Assembly (NCBI GenBank): GCA_036005845.1
Contig: DASYQD010000124.1
Coordinates: forward strand, 116,669 to 180,668
DNA from: DASYQD01 sp036005845
GTDB lineage: Bacteria > Acidobacteriota > Thermoanaerobaculia > Multivoradales > JAIOJS01
DNA: 64,000 bases
Reading direction: 5' to 3'
The notes under the pieces were generated by a model, which saw nothing but the letters and a program-made list of their open reading frames with translations, was not told the origin of the DNA and searched no databases. The number at the start of each line of letters is the position of its first letter. The first letter of the stretch is position 1. Position numbers and translations under genes: made by a program. Below, piece by piece: positions 1 through 8,315 of this stretch.

Positions 1-1708
1 ATGGCTGCGGCGCCCGCTGCGCGATCCGGCGGCGATCCGCGCGCGGCACGAAGCGGTGGGGGAGCTGCTCGCCGAGGGAGCGCGGCGCGAGCGCCTGCGC
101 GAGGCGCTCGCCGCGCTCGGCGACCCGGAACGCTGGGCGGGGCGCGCCGTGCTGGGCACGCTCTCGCCGCGCGAGGCGGCGGCTCTGCGTGACGGTCTGG
201 CGCGAGTGCCGGCGGCGCTCGCCGAGCTGGCCACGGCATCGGCGCCGCTGCTGCGCGAGCTGGGCGGCGTCGATCCGCTGGCCGACCTGCACCGCGAGCT
301 CGAGCGTTGCCTGGTGGCGACCCCGCCGGCGACCTGGCGCGACGGCGGCGTCATCGCCGACGGGCTCGATCCCGAGCTCGACGCCGCGCGCGCGCTGGCG
401 CGCGACAGTAAGCGCCACATTCTTGCGCTGGAGGCTCGCGAACGGCAGCGTACCGGCATCGCCTCGCTGAAGATCCGTTACAACAAGGTCTTCGGTTACT
501 ACATCGAGGTCTCGCGCGCCAACCAACACCTCGTGCCGGACGACTTCACGCGCCGCCAGACGCTGGCCAACGCCGAGCGCTTCGTCACGCCCGAGGTCAA
601 GGAGCTGGAGGCGGCGATCCTCGGCGCCGAGGAGCGGCAGCTCGCGCTCGAGGAGGAGCACTTCCGCAAGCTGCTGGCCGCCGTGGCGGCGCGCGCGGCC
701 GAGGTGCGGCGGCTGGCCGAGACCCTCGCCGCCGCCGACGTGCTCGCCGCCTTCGCCGAGACGGCGTCGCGCCAGCGCTACGTGCGGCCGCGCATCGGCG
801 AGCCCGGTGGGCCGATCGTCGTGCGCGACGGCCGGCACCCGGTGGTGGAAGCGCTGGGCAGCGAGCCGTTCGTGCCCAACGATCTGGAGCTCGACGACGA
901 ACGGGCGCGCGTGGTCGTGCTCACCGGCCCCAACATGGGCGGCAAGTCCACCTACCTGCGGCAGGCGGCGCTGATCGTGCTGATGGCCCAGGCGGGCAGC
1001 TTCGTGCCGGCGGCCTCGGCCGAGATCGGCGTCGTCGACCGCATCTTCACCCGCGTCGGCGCCAGCGACGACCTGACGCGCGGCGAGTCGACCTTCATGG
1101 TGGAGATGATCGAGACGGCACGGATCCTCCACCATGCCACCGCGTACAGCCTGGTGGTGCTCGACGAGGTAGGACGCGGCACCGCCACCTTCGACGGCCT
1201 GTCGCTGGCCTGGGCGATCGCCGAGCATCTGCACGAGGTGACCGGCGCCAAGACGCTCTTCGCCACCCACTACCACGAGATGACGGAGCTCGCGGCGCTG
1301 CTGCCGCATGCCGTCAACCGCACGATGGCGGTCAAGGAGTGGGAGGAGCGCATCATCTTCCTGCGCCGCGTCGTCCCCGGGGCCGCCGACAAGTCGTACG
1401 GCCTGCACGTGGCGCGGCTCGCCGGCCTTCCGGGTCCGGTGGTGGAGCGCGCCGGCGAGGTGCTCGCCAACCTCGAGGCGCAGGAGTACGACATGGCGGG
1501 GCGGCCGCGGTTGGCGAAGCACCGCGCAGGCGAGGGCGCGGAGGCGCCGGCGAGCAGCGGCACGCGCGAGACGATGCCGGCGCAGCTCCAGCTCTTCGCC
1601 GCCGGCGAGGAAGCGGTGGCGCGGGCTCTGCGCGCCGCCGACCTCGACCGCATGACGCCGCTCGAGGCGCTCAACCTGCTGCACGAGCTGCGGCGCCGGC
1701 TGGAGTAG
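1..1708 (+). CDS. mutS: DNA mismatch repair ATPase MutS (5' end outside window)
   Basis: The frame is already open at base 2, so this is the C-terminal 568 residues of MutS. MutS binds mispaired bases and uses ATP to recruit MutL. Seen here: the end of the core/lever region, the FGYYIEVSRAN segment near base 500, Walker A GPNMGGKST at about 926-952, Walker B with VVLDEVGRGT near 1155-1185, and the ATHYHEMTEL helix near 1262-1290. The mismatch-reading N-terminal domain with its Phe-x-Glu motif lies upstream of the window. The C-terminal tail is alanine- and glutamate-rich. The first ATG in this frame (base 56) is internal. The assignment is secure. Confidence 0.97.
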   Translation, partial: WLRRPLRDPAAIRARHEAVGELLAEGARRERLREALAALGDPERWAGRAVLGTLSPREAAALRDGLARVPAALAELATASAPLLRELGGVDPLADLHRELERCLVATPPATWRDGGVIADGLDPELDAARALARDSKRHILALEARERQRTGIASLKIRYNKVFGYYIEVSRANQHLVPDDFTRRQTLANAERFVTPEVKELEAAILGAEERQLALEEEHFRKLLAAVAARAAEVRRLAETLAAADVLAAFAETASRQRYVRPRIGEPGGPIVVRDGRHPVVEALGSEPFVPNDLELDDERARVVVLTGPNMGGKSTYLRQAALIVLMAQAGSFVPAASAEIGVVDRIFTRVGASDDLTRGESTFMVEMIETARILHHATAYSLVVLDEVGRGTATFDGLSLAWAIAEHLHEVTGAKTLFATHYHEMTELAALLPHAVNRTMAVKEWEERIIFLRRVVPGAADKSYGLHVARLAGLPGPVVERAGEVLANLEAQEYDMAGRPRLAKHRAGEGAEAPASSGTRETMPAQLQLFAAGEEAVARALRAADLDRMTPLEALNLLHELRRRLE

Positions 1709-1724
1709 GGCGTCCGAAAACGAA

Positions 1725-1757
1725 ACGAGGTGGCGAGCTCGGCGCCCGCCACCTCGT
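1725..1757 (-). terminator. Intrinsic terminator of the Asp-box protein gene
   Basis: A perfect 11-bp inverted repeat, ACGAGGTGGCG at 1725-1735 and CGCCACCTCGT at 1747-1757, encloses an 11-nt loop. Read on the minus strand the stem is followed by TTTCGTTTTC, a fair U-tract for this GC content. It lies just past the stop codon of the minus-strand gene ending at 1795. It may also act as a roadblock for mutS coming from the other side, but the plus side has no U-tract. Confidence 0.7.
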
Positions 1758-1794
1758 GGTTCGGCTCGCGAACGAGCCGGGATTCAGCGTTCCG

Positions 1795-4428
1795 CTACGG
1801 CGAGGGCTCGACCGTGGCGTCCAGCAGCTCGACGGGCACGCTCACCGGCACGCGCTCCCAGAGGCCGCGGCCGTGGGTGGCGATACGCAGGCGACGGTTG
1901 CCGGCGACGTTCTGCAGCGCCATGTCGAACACCGCCACGCGCGGCAGACCCGTGTTGTAAGGGGCCCAGGTGGCGCCGCCGTCGGTGGAGTTGTAGACGC
2001 CGATGTCGGTGCCGGCGTAGAGATGCATCGTGTTGCCGGGATTGATGACGATGGCGTTGACCGGCACGTCGGGAATGCCGGTCCCCGAGGCCGTCCACGT
2101 GGGGCTTACGGCGCTGAGGTTGCTCGTTTTCCAGATGTGCTGCCCGGCGGCGAGCAGGCCGTAGCTGTTGAGCCCGACGTAGGCCACGTCAGGGTTGGAG
2201 GGGTCGATGGCGATGCGGTTGACGATCTGGTTGGGGACCGTGTTGCCGGCGTCGGCATCGTCGAGCGGGTTGCCGGCGGTGGTGGTCTTGAAGATGCCGC
2301 CGTTGCGCAGGCCGACGATGCGCACGCTGTCGTTGCTGGGAGCGATGGCGATGGCGGTGATGGTGCTGGCCATCACCTGGCTGACCGTTGCCGCGGTGTC
2401 GCCCTTGTTGGCCGACCGGTAGAGCTTGTTGGTGCCGAAGTAGACCGTGTTCGGCGTGCCGGGGCCGAGGGTGAGCGGAGCGTAGAACTCCGTCGAGTCG
2501 GTGATGGCGATGCCGTTGAAGGTGTCGGACGTGCCGTCGCAATAGACGGTGGGGTCCACGGCGCCGCCGTAGATGCCATGGAACGTCCAGTTGCCGAGCC
2601 CGCCGCCGTCGTTGTAGCAGGCGACGACGTTGTTGCGGGCGTAGCCGATGAGGTTGTTGGTCTGGTTGAAGTAGGTGTGGTACGAGGTGACGTTGACCAC
2701 GCCGACCGAGCTCTGGTCGATCGCCGACTGGCCGCCGTCGCCGAAGTCGGCGCGCGTCCACACCCCGGCGCTGTTCATGAACTCGGTGCCGTTGTCCTGG
2801 GTGCCGCCGATGGAGAAGTTCGGGTCGGTGGGGTGGTAGGCGACACTCTGGAACTGGGTGGCGCGGAAGGTGGTGTTGTTGAGGCTCGCCCAGGTGAGGC
2901 CGCCGTCGATCGACTTGAAGATGCCGCCGTCGCTGCTCTCGTAGACGATCAACGGGTTCGACGGGGCGACCGCGATGGCGTGGCTGTCGGCGTGCAGCCC
3001 GACGTCGCGGACACCGGCGCCGCTGAAGGTGGTGCCGTCGGTGGACTGCGTGTAGACGCGCGTGCAGGTGCCGTTGGCGGCGCCGCCGAGGAAGATCTTG
3101 TTGCCGGTGGCGTCGGTGGGGTCCATGGCGACGAAGATGTCGTAGAAGCACTGGCCGCCGCAGAAGCCGTTGGCGCCGGCGATCGGCGCGCCCCAGGTGG
3201 CGCCGCCGTCGGTGGAGCGGATCAACCGTCCGGCGGTTGCGGCGCAGCCGGCGCCGCCGGTCGCTCCGTCGATGGCCGCCAGCATGTTGAGCGGCGCCGC
3301 CGGGTTGACGGCGAGCTCGCCGCGGACCGGCGTCGTCGTCATGGCGAACGTGCGGGTGAAGGTCGGCGCCACGGCGTTGGCGTTGGTCGACCGCCAGATC
3401 CCGCAGGTGGCGGCGACGCAGCCGATGGTGGAGACCACCACCAGATGGTCGGGGTTGCCGGGCTCGAGGGCGATGTCGGTCGCCGCCACGTTGGTGGAGC
3501 CGGTGGGCACGTCGAGGCGGTCGAAGTGCGGCGTGGCGGAGAGCGCGTCCTGGGAGCGGAAGACGCCGCGGCCGGGAAGTGGGCTGCCGTTGACGCCGAA
3601 CAGGCCGCCGACGCCCGAAGCGGTGCCCACGAACACCGTGTTGGGCAGCGTCGGGTGGATCATGATGCGGCTGATCGAGCGAAACGTCATCACGTCGCTG
3701 GAGCCGGTGTTGATGTTGAACGGACCGTCGATGGTGGGCGACACCGACTCGGCGTTGCTGATGCGGTAGAGGCCGACGCCGACCCAGCTGTCGGCGGAGA
3801 AGCCGCTCTCGCCGGTGCCGATCCACACCCGGGTGGTATCGCTGGGGTCGATCGCCACCGCGCCGATGGCGAGGGTGAGGATGCCGTCGGTGAGCGCCGT
3901 CCAGGTGGCGCCGCCGTCGAGGCTGCGGTACAGGCCGCCCTGCGCCGTGCCCACGTACACCTTGTTGGGATCGGTGGGATGGACGGCGATGGCGACCGTG
4001 CGCCCGCTCACCGCGAAGGACGTGGTCGTCGTCTGGCCGTTGGGGATCGGGTTGGGGCCGAGCTCGGTCCAGCTCGTCTCCGAGATATCGGGCGAGCTCT
4101 GGTGGGCGGGCGATGCTTCCGCCGCTTCCGTTTCGCGGATCGCCTTGGCGCGCGGGTTGTAGGCGGTGGTGCCGTAGGGAAAACCGAGCTTCTGGGCGAT
4201 GGCGTCCGCCCGCAGCTTCATGTACTCGACCTTGTCGATCTTGCCGCGCATGAACGCTGGCAGATCGGCGTCGTCGTCGAAGGTCTGAAGCTCCGCTTCG
4301 TTCGCGGCGACGGAGGGCTGCGCCGGCGCGGTTGCGGCCGGCTTCTTCGGGGCGGCAAACACCGGGGCCGCCGCGCAACAGGCGAACACAATGAGCACGA
4401 GAAGGCGGACCGCGCGACTCTTGGGCAT
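1795..4428 (-). CDS. Secreted Asp-box (BNR/VPS10-like) beta-propeller protein
   Basis: 877 residues. A signal peptide is visible: basic MPKSR, a hydrophobic stretch, then APVFA-A near residue 26. The mature protein has repeated blades with Asp-box motifs of the form S-x-D-G-G-x-T-W (for example residues 169-176), plus further copies of SxDGGxTW along the chain. Families with this fold include sialidases, VPS10/sortilin-like domains and photosystem assembly propellers. No sialidase catalytic set could be recognised, so the substrate is unknown. The protein is probably periplasmic or exported. The start is supported by GGAG 7 nt upstream (minus strand). Such long exported propellers are typical of Acidobacteria-like genomes. 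Confidence 0.8.
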   Translation of the reverse strand: MPKSRAVRLLVLIVFACCAAAPVFAAPKKPAATAPAQPSVAANEAELQTFDDDADLPAFMRGKIDKVEYMKLRADAIAQKLGFPYGTTAYNPRAKAIRETEAAEASPAHQSSPDISETSWTELGPNPIPNGQTTTTSFAVSGRTVAIAVHPTDPNKVYVGTAQGGLYRSLDGGATWTALTDGILTLAIGAVAIDPSDTTRVWIGTGESGFSADSWVGVGLYRISNAESVSPTIDGPFNINTGSSDVMTFRSISRIMIHPTLPNTVFVGTASGVGGLFGVNGSPLPGRGVFRSQDALSATPHFDRLDVPTGSTNVAATDIALEPGNPDHLVVVSTIGCVAATCGIWRSTNANAVAPTFTRTFAMTTTPVRGELAVNPAAPLNMLAAIDGATGGAGCAATAGRLIRSTDGGATWGAPIAGANGFCGGQCFYDIFVAMDPTDATGNKIFLGGAANGTCTRVYTQSTDGTTFSGAGVRDVGLHADSHAIAVAPSNPLIVYESSDGGIFKSIDGGLTWASLNNTTFRATQFQSVAYHPTDPNFSIGGTQDNGTEFMNSAGVWTRADFGDGGQSAIDQSSVGVVNVTSYHTYFNQTNNLIGYARNNVVACYNDGGGLGNWTFHGIYGGAVDPTVYCDGTSDTFNGIAITDSTEFYAPLTLGPGTPNTVYFGTNKLYRSANKGDTAATVSQVMASTITAIAIAPSNDSVRIVGLRNGGIFKTTTAGNPLDDADAGNTVPNQIVNRIAIDPSNPDVAYVGLNSYGLLAAGQHIWKTSNLSAVSPTWTASGTGIPDVPVNAIVINPGNTMHLYAGTDIGVYNSTDGGATWAPYNTGLPRVAVFDMALQNVAGNRRLRIATHGRGLWERVPVSVPVELLDATVEPSP

Positions 4429-4461
4429 CTCGGTTCTCCAGAGGGGAGGGTTTAGGCTCGC

Positions 4462-4478
4462 CTTTTTACCATAAAAAG
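4462..4478. promoter_or_regulatory. AT-rich palindrome upstream of the Asp-box gene
   Basis: CTTTTTA-CCA-TAAAAAG is a perfect 7-bp A/T inverted repeat in otherwise very GC-rich DNA, 34-50 bases upstream of the minus-strand start at 4428. On that strand it includes TATGGT, a possible -10 hexamer. It may be the promoter, an operator or both. No -35 box could be assigned with confidence. Confidence 0.35.
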
Positions 4479-4533
4479 CGGCCGTTCGCTCCCCTCGGAG
4501 CGCGTCGAGAGCAAAGTGGCAGGTCGCGACCGG

Positions 4534-4989
4534 TCAGAACGGGATGTCGTCGTCCTCGCCGCCGCCGCCGCCCGCGCCACCCGTGCCGCCGCCGCTGCCG
4601 CCGTACGAGGGCTCGTCGTACTCGGGAGAGGCCTGCCCGCCGCCGCTCCGGCCGCCGCCGCCGGCGCTGCCGAGCATCTGGAAGTTGTCGCAGATGATCT
4701 CGGTGCGGTACTTCTTCTCGCCGGTCGTCTTGTCGTCCCAGGAGCGGGTCTGGATGCGCCCCTCGACGAAGACCTGCTTGCCCTTGGTGAGGTACTGGCC
4801 GGCGATCTCGGCCTGCTTGCCGAAGCAGACGACGTTGTGCCACTCGGTCTGCTCCTGGCGATTGCCGTCGCGGTCCTTCCACCGCCGGCTGGTGGCGACG
4901 CTGAAGCTGGCCACCGGCTGGCCGGAGGGGAGAGACCGCACCTCCGGGTCGCGTCCGAGATTGCCGACGAGGATCACCTTGTTCACCAT
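4534..4989 (-). CDS. ssb: Single-stranded DNA-binding protein
   Basis: 151 residues. SSB coats single-stranded DNA in replication, recombination and repair and recruits partners through its acidic tip. The OB fold begins MVNKVILVGNLGRDPEVR and runs through the FGKQAEIAGQYLTKGKQVFVEG region. A Gly-rich linker follows and the chain ends in the conserved tip DDDIPF. An in-frame ATG exists at 5097, but the family start is Met at 4989, and AGGAGG at 5002-5007 (minus strand) sits 12 nt before it; the longer N-terminus would be non-homologous. The gene is divergent from dtd. Confidence 0.95.
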   Translation of the reverse strand: MVNKVILVGNLGRDPEVRSLPSGQPVASFSVATSRRWKDRDGNRQEQTEWHNVVCFGKQAEIAGQYLTKGKQVFVEGRIQTRSWDDKTTGEKKYRTEIICDNFQMLGSAGGGGRSGGGQASPEYDEPSYGGSGGGTGGAGGGGGEDDDIPF

Positions 4990-5001
4990 GGGCCGCCAGG
5001 A

Positions 5002-5007
5002 CCTCCT
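5002..5007 (-). promoter_or_regulatory. Shine-Dalgarno site that sets the ssb start
   Basis: AGGAGG on the minus strand, 12 nt before the ATG at 4989. The spacing is slightly long, but this is the only strong site in the region and it agrees with the conserved SSB N-terminus. Confidence 0.6.
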
Positions 5008-5139
5008 CTTGCCGGCATCGCCGCCGTTCTGCGCGTCGGGCGCTGCCGAATGCTGAGTTTGCGAAAGTATCATGGCCGCGCTTTCCTCCTTGCCCACATC
5101 GAACGGGAACGGCTTGCGAAACCTTGCAGTGACGGCGGC

Positions 5140-5604
5140 GTGAGACTCGTCATCCAGCGCGTCAGCCGCGCGCGGGTGACGGTCGGCGGCGAAGAGGTGG
5201 GCGCCATCGGCCGCGGCCTGCTGGTGCTCGCCGGCGTCGAGCGCGGCGACGGCGCCGAGCAGGCGGCGGCCGCGGCGCGCAAGCTCGCCGGCCTGCGTGT
5301 CTTCGAGGACGGCGAAGGGAAGATGAACCTCGCCGTCGCGGACGCCGGCGGCGCCTTCCTCGTCGTCTCGCAGTTCACCCTCGCCGGGTCGCTGGCGCGC
5401 GGCCGGCGGCCGTCGTTCGACGGCGCCGCGCCGCCCGAGACTGCCGAGCCGTTGGTCGAGGCGCTGGTCGCCGCGCTGCGCGCCGAGGGCGCGACGGTGG
5501 CGACCGGCCGCTTTCGCGCCTACATGGAAGTCGAGCTGGTCAACGACGGCCCGGTGACGTTCGTGCTCGACTTGCCGCCCGCGGCCGGCGCAACCGGGCG
5601 CTGA
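5140..5604 (+). CDS. dtd: D-aminoacyl-tRNA deacylase
   Basis: 154 residues from a GTG start; the family length is about 145. Dtd hydrolyses D-amino acids (and glycine mischarged on tRNA-Ala) from tRNA. The N-terminus reads (M)RLVIQRVSRARVTVGGE, as in the family. The SQFTL motif and the cross-subunit Gly-cisPro motif (VNDGPVTF) that line the active site are both present. The frame is open further upstream, but that part has no homology and overlaps the ssb promoter region. The ten or so C-terminal residues beyond the fold are Ala/Gly-rich. Confidence 0.93.
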   Translation: MRLVIQRVSRARVTVGGEEVGAIGRGLLVLAGVERGDGAEQAAAAARKLAGLRVFEDGEGKMNLAVADAGGAFLVVSQFTLAGSLARGRRPSFDGAAPPETAEPLVEALVAALRAEGATVATGRFRAYMEVELVNDGPVTFVLDLPPAAGATGR

Positions 5605-5608
5605 ACGC

Positions 5609-6634
5609 TCACGGCCGGGTCGGCAGCCACACCAGTGGCACCGGCATGAAGCAGAGCACGAGCATCGCCAGCGCCACCACGGCGAGCGCGATGCGGCCGC
5701 GGCCGAGCGGCATCTCCTCGTCGGCGACCGGCGGATGGCGGAGGCCGATGAGCATGACGATCAGCGCCCACAGCCACCAGCCGGGGAAGAGGAAGCCGGC
5801 AGCAACGAGAAGCAGCCAGAGCGGCAGCGCCAGCTTCCACTGTCGCCTCCCCAGCACCGCATAAAGGATGTGGCCGCCGTCGAGCTGCGACAGCGGCAGC
5901 AGGTTGAGGCTGGTGGCGAACAGTCCCACCCAGGCCGCGAGCACGAACGGGTGCGGGTTGAGCACCGTGTTCGGCGGCAGCGGACCGTGCACGAGCCACC
6001 TCACCAACAACGTCAGCAGGCTGGGTCCGGGTAGCTGCAGCATGAGGGCGCTCTGGTTGGGCGCCGCCAGTGCGATCGCGGTCGGCACCGAGCGTGCGAT
6101 GCCGTAGACGAGAAACGGCAGCAGCACGACGAAGCCGCCGATCGGACCGGCGATGCCGACGTCGAAGAGCTGCCGCTTGTCGCGAATGGGCGCGCGGATG
6201 CGGATGAAGGCGCCGAAGGTGCCGATGGCGGCCGGCGCCGGCAGGAAGAACGGCGGCGTCGAGTCGATGCGGTAGCGGCGGCAGAAGACGTAGTGGCCGA
6301 GCTCGTGGCAGAGCAGGATGAGCATCACCGGCAGCGAGAACATCAGGCCGACGCGCAGCAGCGCGGGATCGCTCCACACCATGCGCACGACGGCCGGCGT
6401 GAGCATGGCGCCCGCGTACGGGACTTGCGGGATCGGCGAGACGACGTCGGTGCGGGCGGCGAGCACCCAATCGACGCCCATCGTCGTGGCGGTGAAGCAG
6501 ACGACGGCGAACAGGCCGCCGGCGAGCAGCCACTGCCGCACTGGTTTGTCAGCGGGCTGGCTTACACCCGGCTGATTTCCAGCCGCCTGGTTTCCAGCCG
6601 CCTGGTTTCCAGCCGGCGAGGCCGGCTCGGCCAT
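5609..6634 (-). CDS. M50-family (site-2 protease-like) membrane metalloprotease
   Basis: 341 residues and several hydrophobic segments. Zinc ligands are visible: HELGH at residues 110-114 and the second-site motif NLLPLSQLDGGH at 244-255. This is the arrangement of S2P/Rip1-type intramembrane proteases, which cleave transmembrane anti-sigma factors or signal peptides; no PDZ domain is evident. The natural substrate cannot be read from sequence. The cytoplasmic N-terminus contains a short AGNQ repeat coded by a tandem DNA repeat. It starts 4 nt after the HU-family gene and is probably co-transcribed with it. Confidence 0.85.
   Translation of the reverse strand: MAEPASPAGNQAAGNQAAGNQPGVSQPADKPVRQWLLAGGLFAVVCFTATTMGVDWVLAARTDVVSPIPQVPYAGAMLTPAVVRMVWSDPALLRVGLMFSLPVMLILLCHELGHYVFCRRYRIDSTPPFFLPAPAAIGTFGAFIRIRAPIRDKRQLFDVGIAGPIGGFVVLLPFLVYGIARSVPTAIALAAPNQSALMLQLPGPSLLTLLVRWLVHGPLPPNTVLNPHPFVLAAWVGLFATSLNLLPLSQLDGGHILYAVLGRRQWKLALPLWLLLVAAGFLFPGWWLWALIVMLIGLRHPPVADEEMPLGRGRIALAVVALAMLVLCFMPVPLVWLPTRP
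6573..6617. repeat. Three tandem 15-bp units in the start of the M50 protease gene
   Basis: The unit TGGTTTCCAGCCGCC occurs about three times in a row (6573-6587, 6588-6602, 6603-6617) with one or two substitutions per copy. It encodes the five-residue repeat AGNQA/AAGNQ near the protease N-terminus. Because 15 is a multiple of 3, gain or loss of units would keep the frame. Confidence 0.75.
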
Positions 6635-6638
6635 CGCC

Positions 6639-6905
6639 CTAGAGCGCCTTCAGCTCTTTGCCGGGCTTGAAGCGGACCGTCTTGCCGGGAGAGATCGCCA
6701 CCTCGACGCCGGTCTTCGGGTTGCGCCCGACGCCGCGCTTGCGGTTGCGTACCTGGAAGACGCCGAAGCCGCGCAGCTCGATGCGCTTGCCGCCGGTGAG
6801 CGCGTCCTTGATCGCGTCGAGGATGGTATCCACCGCTTCGGCCGCCTTGATGCGGGGGATGTCGCACGAGTCGGCGACGCGGTTCACGATGTCCGCTTTG
6901 ATCAT
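6639..6905 (-). CDS. HU/IHF-family nucleoid DNA-binding protein
   Basis: 88 residues, the normal length for this family of DNA-bending dimers. The signature RNPKTG (in VGRNPKTGVEV) and the beta-arm region with FGVFQVRNRKRG are present. The start is placed at ATG 6905 (MIKADIVNRVADS), with GGAGAGAG about 8 nt upstream; a longer open frame to 6941 adds non-homologous residues. The sequence looks closest to IHF-beta/HU forms, but HU and IHF cannot be told apart with certainty. A second paralogue is at 42704-42982. Confidence 0.92.
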   Translation of the reverse strand: MIKADIVNRVADSCDIPRIKAAEAVDTILDAIKDALTGGKRIELRGFGVFQVRNRKRGVGRNPKTGVEVAISPGKTVRFKPGKELKAL

Positions 6906-6986
6906 CGAATGTCTCTCTCCGCGAGGGCGGGAGTCTAGCAAGGCACCCCAGGAGCGTCAAACGGAATCCGTTGGCGTTGCTGCCGT

Positions 6987-6992
6987 TATGAT
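6987..6992 (+). promoter_or_regulatory. -10 element of cinA, 8 nt before the ATG
   Basis: TATGAT matches 5 of 6 bases of the sigma-70 -10 consensus and ends 8 nt before the cinA ATG. No Shine-Dalgarno site lies between. Transcription would begin at or within a couple of bases of the start codon. No -35 match is visible. Confidence 0.55.
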
Positions 6993-7000
6993 CGCGCGCG

Positions 7001-8302
7001 ATGCGCGCCGCCTGGATCGCCGTCGGCAGCGAGCTGCTCGGCACCGAGCGGCTCGATACCAACGCGTTGATCGCCGCCGCGCTGCTGCGCCGGCACGGCG
7101 TGGAGCTGCGCCGCAAGGCGGTCGTCGGCGACAGTGAAGGCGACCTCGAGAGCGAGCTGCGCGCGCTCCTCGGCGGTTACGAGCTGGTTCTGGTCAGCGG
7201 CGGTCTCGGTCCCACGGCGGACGACGTGACGCGCGAAGCGGTGGCGCGCGCCTGCGGCCGCTCGCTGGTCTTCGAACCAAAGGTCGTTGCCGACATCGAG
7301 GAGCGGTTCCGTCGCATCGGCCGCCGCATGCCGGAGGTCAACAAGCGGCAGGCGCACCGGATCGACGGCGCCGAGCTGCTGCCCAACCCACGCGGCACGG
7401 CGCCCGGCCAGCAGCTCGAAGAGCAAGGCACGGCGATCTTCCTGCTGCCGGGGCCGCCGCGCGAGCTCGAGCCGATGCTCGTCGAGCACGTCGGGGCGTG
7501 GCTGGAGGCACGCAGCGGCGGCGAGGGCACCGACACCTGCGTGCTCAAGATCGCCTGCATGCCCGAGTCGGAGGTGGAAGAGCGCATCGCTCCCGCCTAC
7601 GCCGAGCTGGGCCGCGAGCGGGTGACGGTGCTCGCCAAGCCGGACGAGATCCGCGTCGAGGTGACCGCGCGCGGTGCGGCGGCGTCGCGCGAGCGCGAGC
7701 TCGTGCACGCGCGCGCTCGGCTGCGCGAGCTGCTCGGCGACTGTGTCTTCGCCGAAGGCGAGGACGAGTTGGAGGCGGTCGTCGGCCGGCTGCTGCGCGC
7801 AGCGGGCGCCACGATCGCCACCGGCGAGTCGTGCACCGGCGGCCTGGTGGCGGAGCGCCTCACCGCGGTGCCCGGCAGCAGCGACTACGTGCGCGGCGGC
7901 GTCGTCGCCTACTCGAACGAAGCGAAGCAGGCGCTGCTCGACGTGCCGGCCCCGTTGCTGAGCGAGCACGGCGCGGTGAGCGAGCCGGTGGCGCGAGCGC
8001 TCGCCGCCGGCGCGGCGCGACGGCTCGACGCTACCTTCGGTATCGGCATCACCGGCGTCGCCGGTCCCGGCGGCGGCAGCGACGCGAAGCCGGTGGGTAC
8101 GGTACACATCGCCATCGCCGGTCCGGAGGGCGGCCTCGTGCATCGCCTGGCGCGCTTCCCCGGCGAGCGCGAACGCGTGCGCTGGCAGGCGAGCCAGCTC
8201 GCGCTCGAGCTGCTGCGTCGCGAGCTGCTGCGTCGCGCCGCCGCGGCGGCGGCCGCGCCATCGCCTCCACTCGAGGCGCCTCCGATCGAGGCTGCTGGTT
8301 GA
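7001..8302 (+). CDS. cinA: CinA-family protein with C-terminal NMN amidohydrolase domain
   Basis: 433 residues. The N-terminal MoaB/MogA-like domain begins MRAAWIAVGSELLGTERLDTN and contains SGGLGPTADD (about residues 66-75). The C-terminal PncC domain has GESCTGGL (about 275) and GITGVAGPGG. In characterised CinA proteins the C-terminal domain deamidates nicotinamide mononucleotide and the N-terminal domain is an ADP-ribose pyrophosphatase, serving the pyridine nucleotide cycle. The ATG is preceded by a -10 element rather than a ribosome-binding site. It heads a likely run with thpR, plsY and gpsA. Confidence 0.95.
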   Translation: MRAAWIAVGSELLGTERLDTNALIAAALLRRHGVELRRKAVVGDSEGDLESELRALLGGYELVLVSGGLGPTADDVTREAVARACGRSLVFEPKVVADIEERFRRIGRRMPEVNKRQAHRIDGAELLPNPRGTAPGQQLEEQGTAIFLLPGPPRELEPMLVEHVGAWLEARSGGEGTDTCVLKIACMPESEVEERIAPAYAELGRERVTVLAKPDEIRVEVTARGAAASRERELVHARARLRELLGDCVFAEGEDELEAVVGRLLRAAGATIATGESCTGGLVAERLTAVPGSSDYVRGGVVAYSNEAKQALLDVPAPLLSEHGAVSEPVARALAAGAARRLDATFGIGITGVAGPGGGSDAKPVGTVHIAIAGPEGGLVHRLARFPGERERVRWQASQLALELLRRELLRRAAAAAAAPSPPLEAPPIEAAG

Positions 8303-8315
8303 TGCGGAGCGGCCG

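Noticed and set aside
1339..4455. Very long plus-strand open frame over the Asp-box gene
   Set aside because: The product is low-complexity Gly/Val/Arg/Asp, typical of an antisense frame in GC-rich DNA. The minus frame has a signal peptide and Asp-box motifs.
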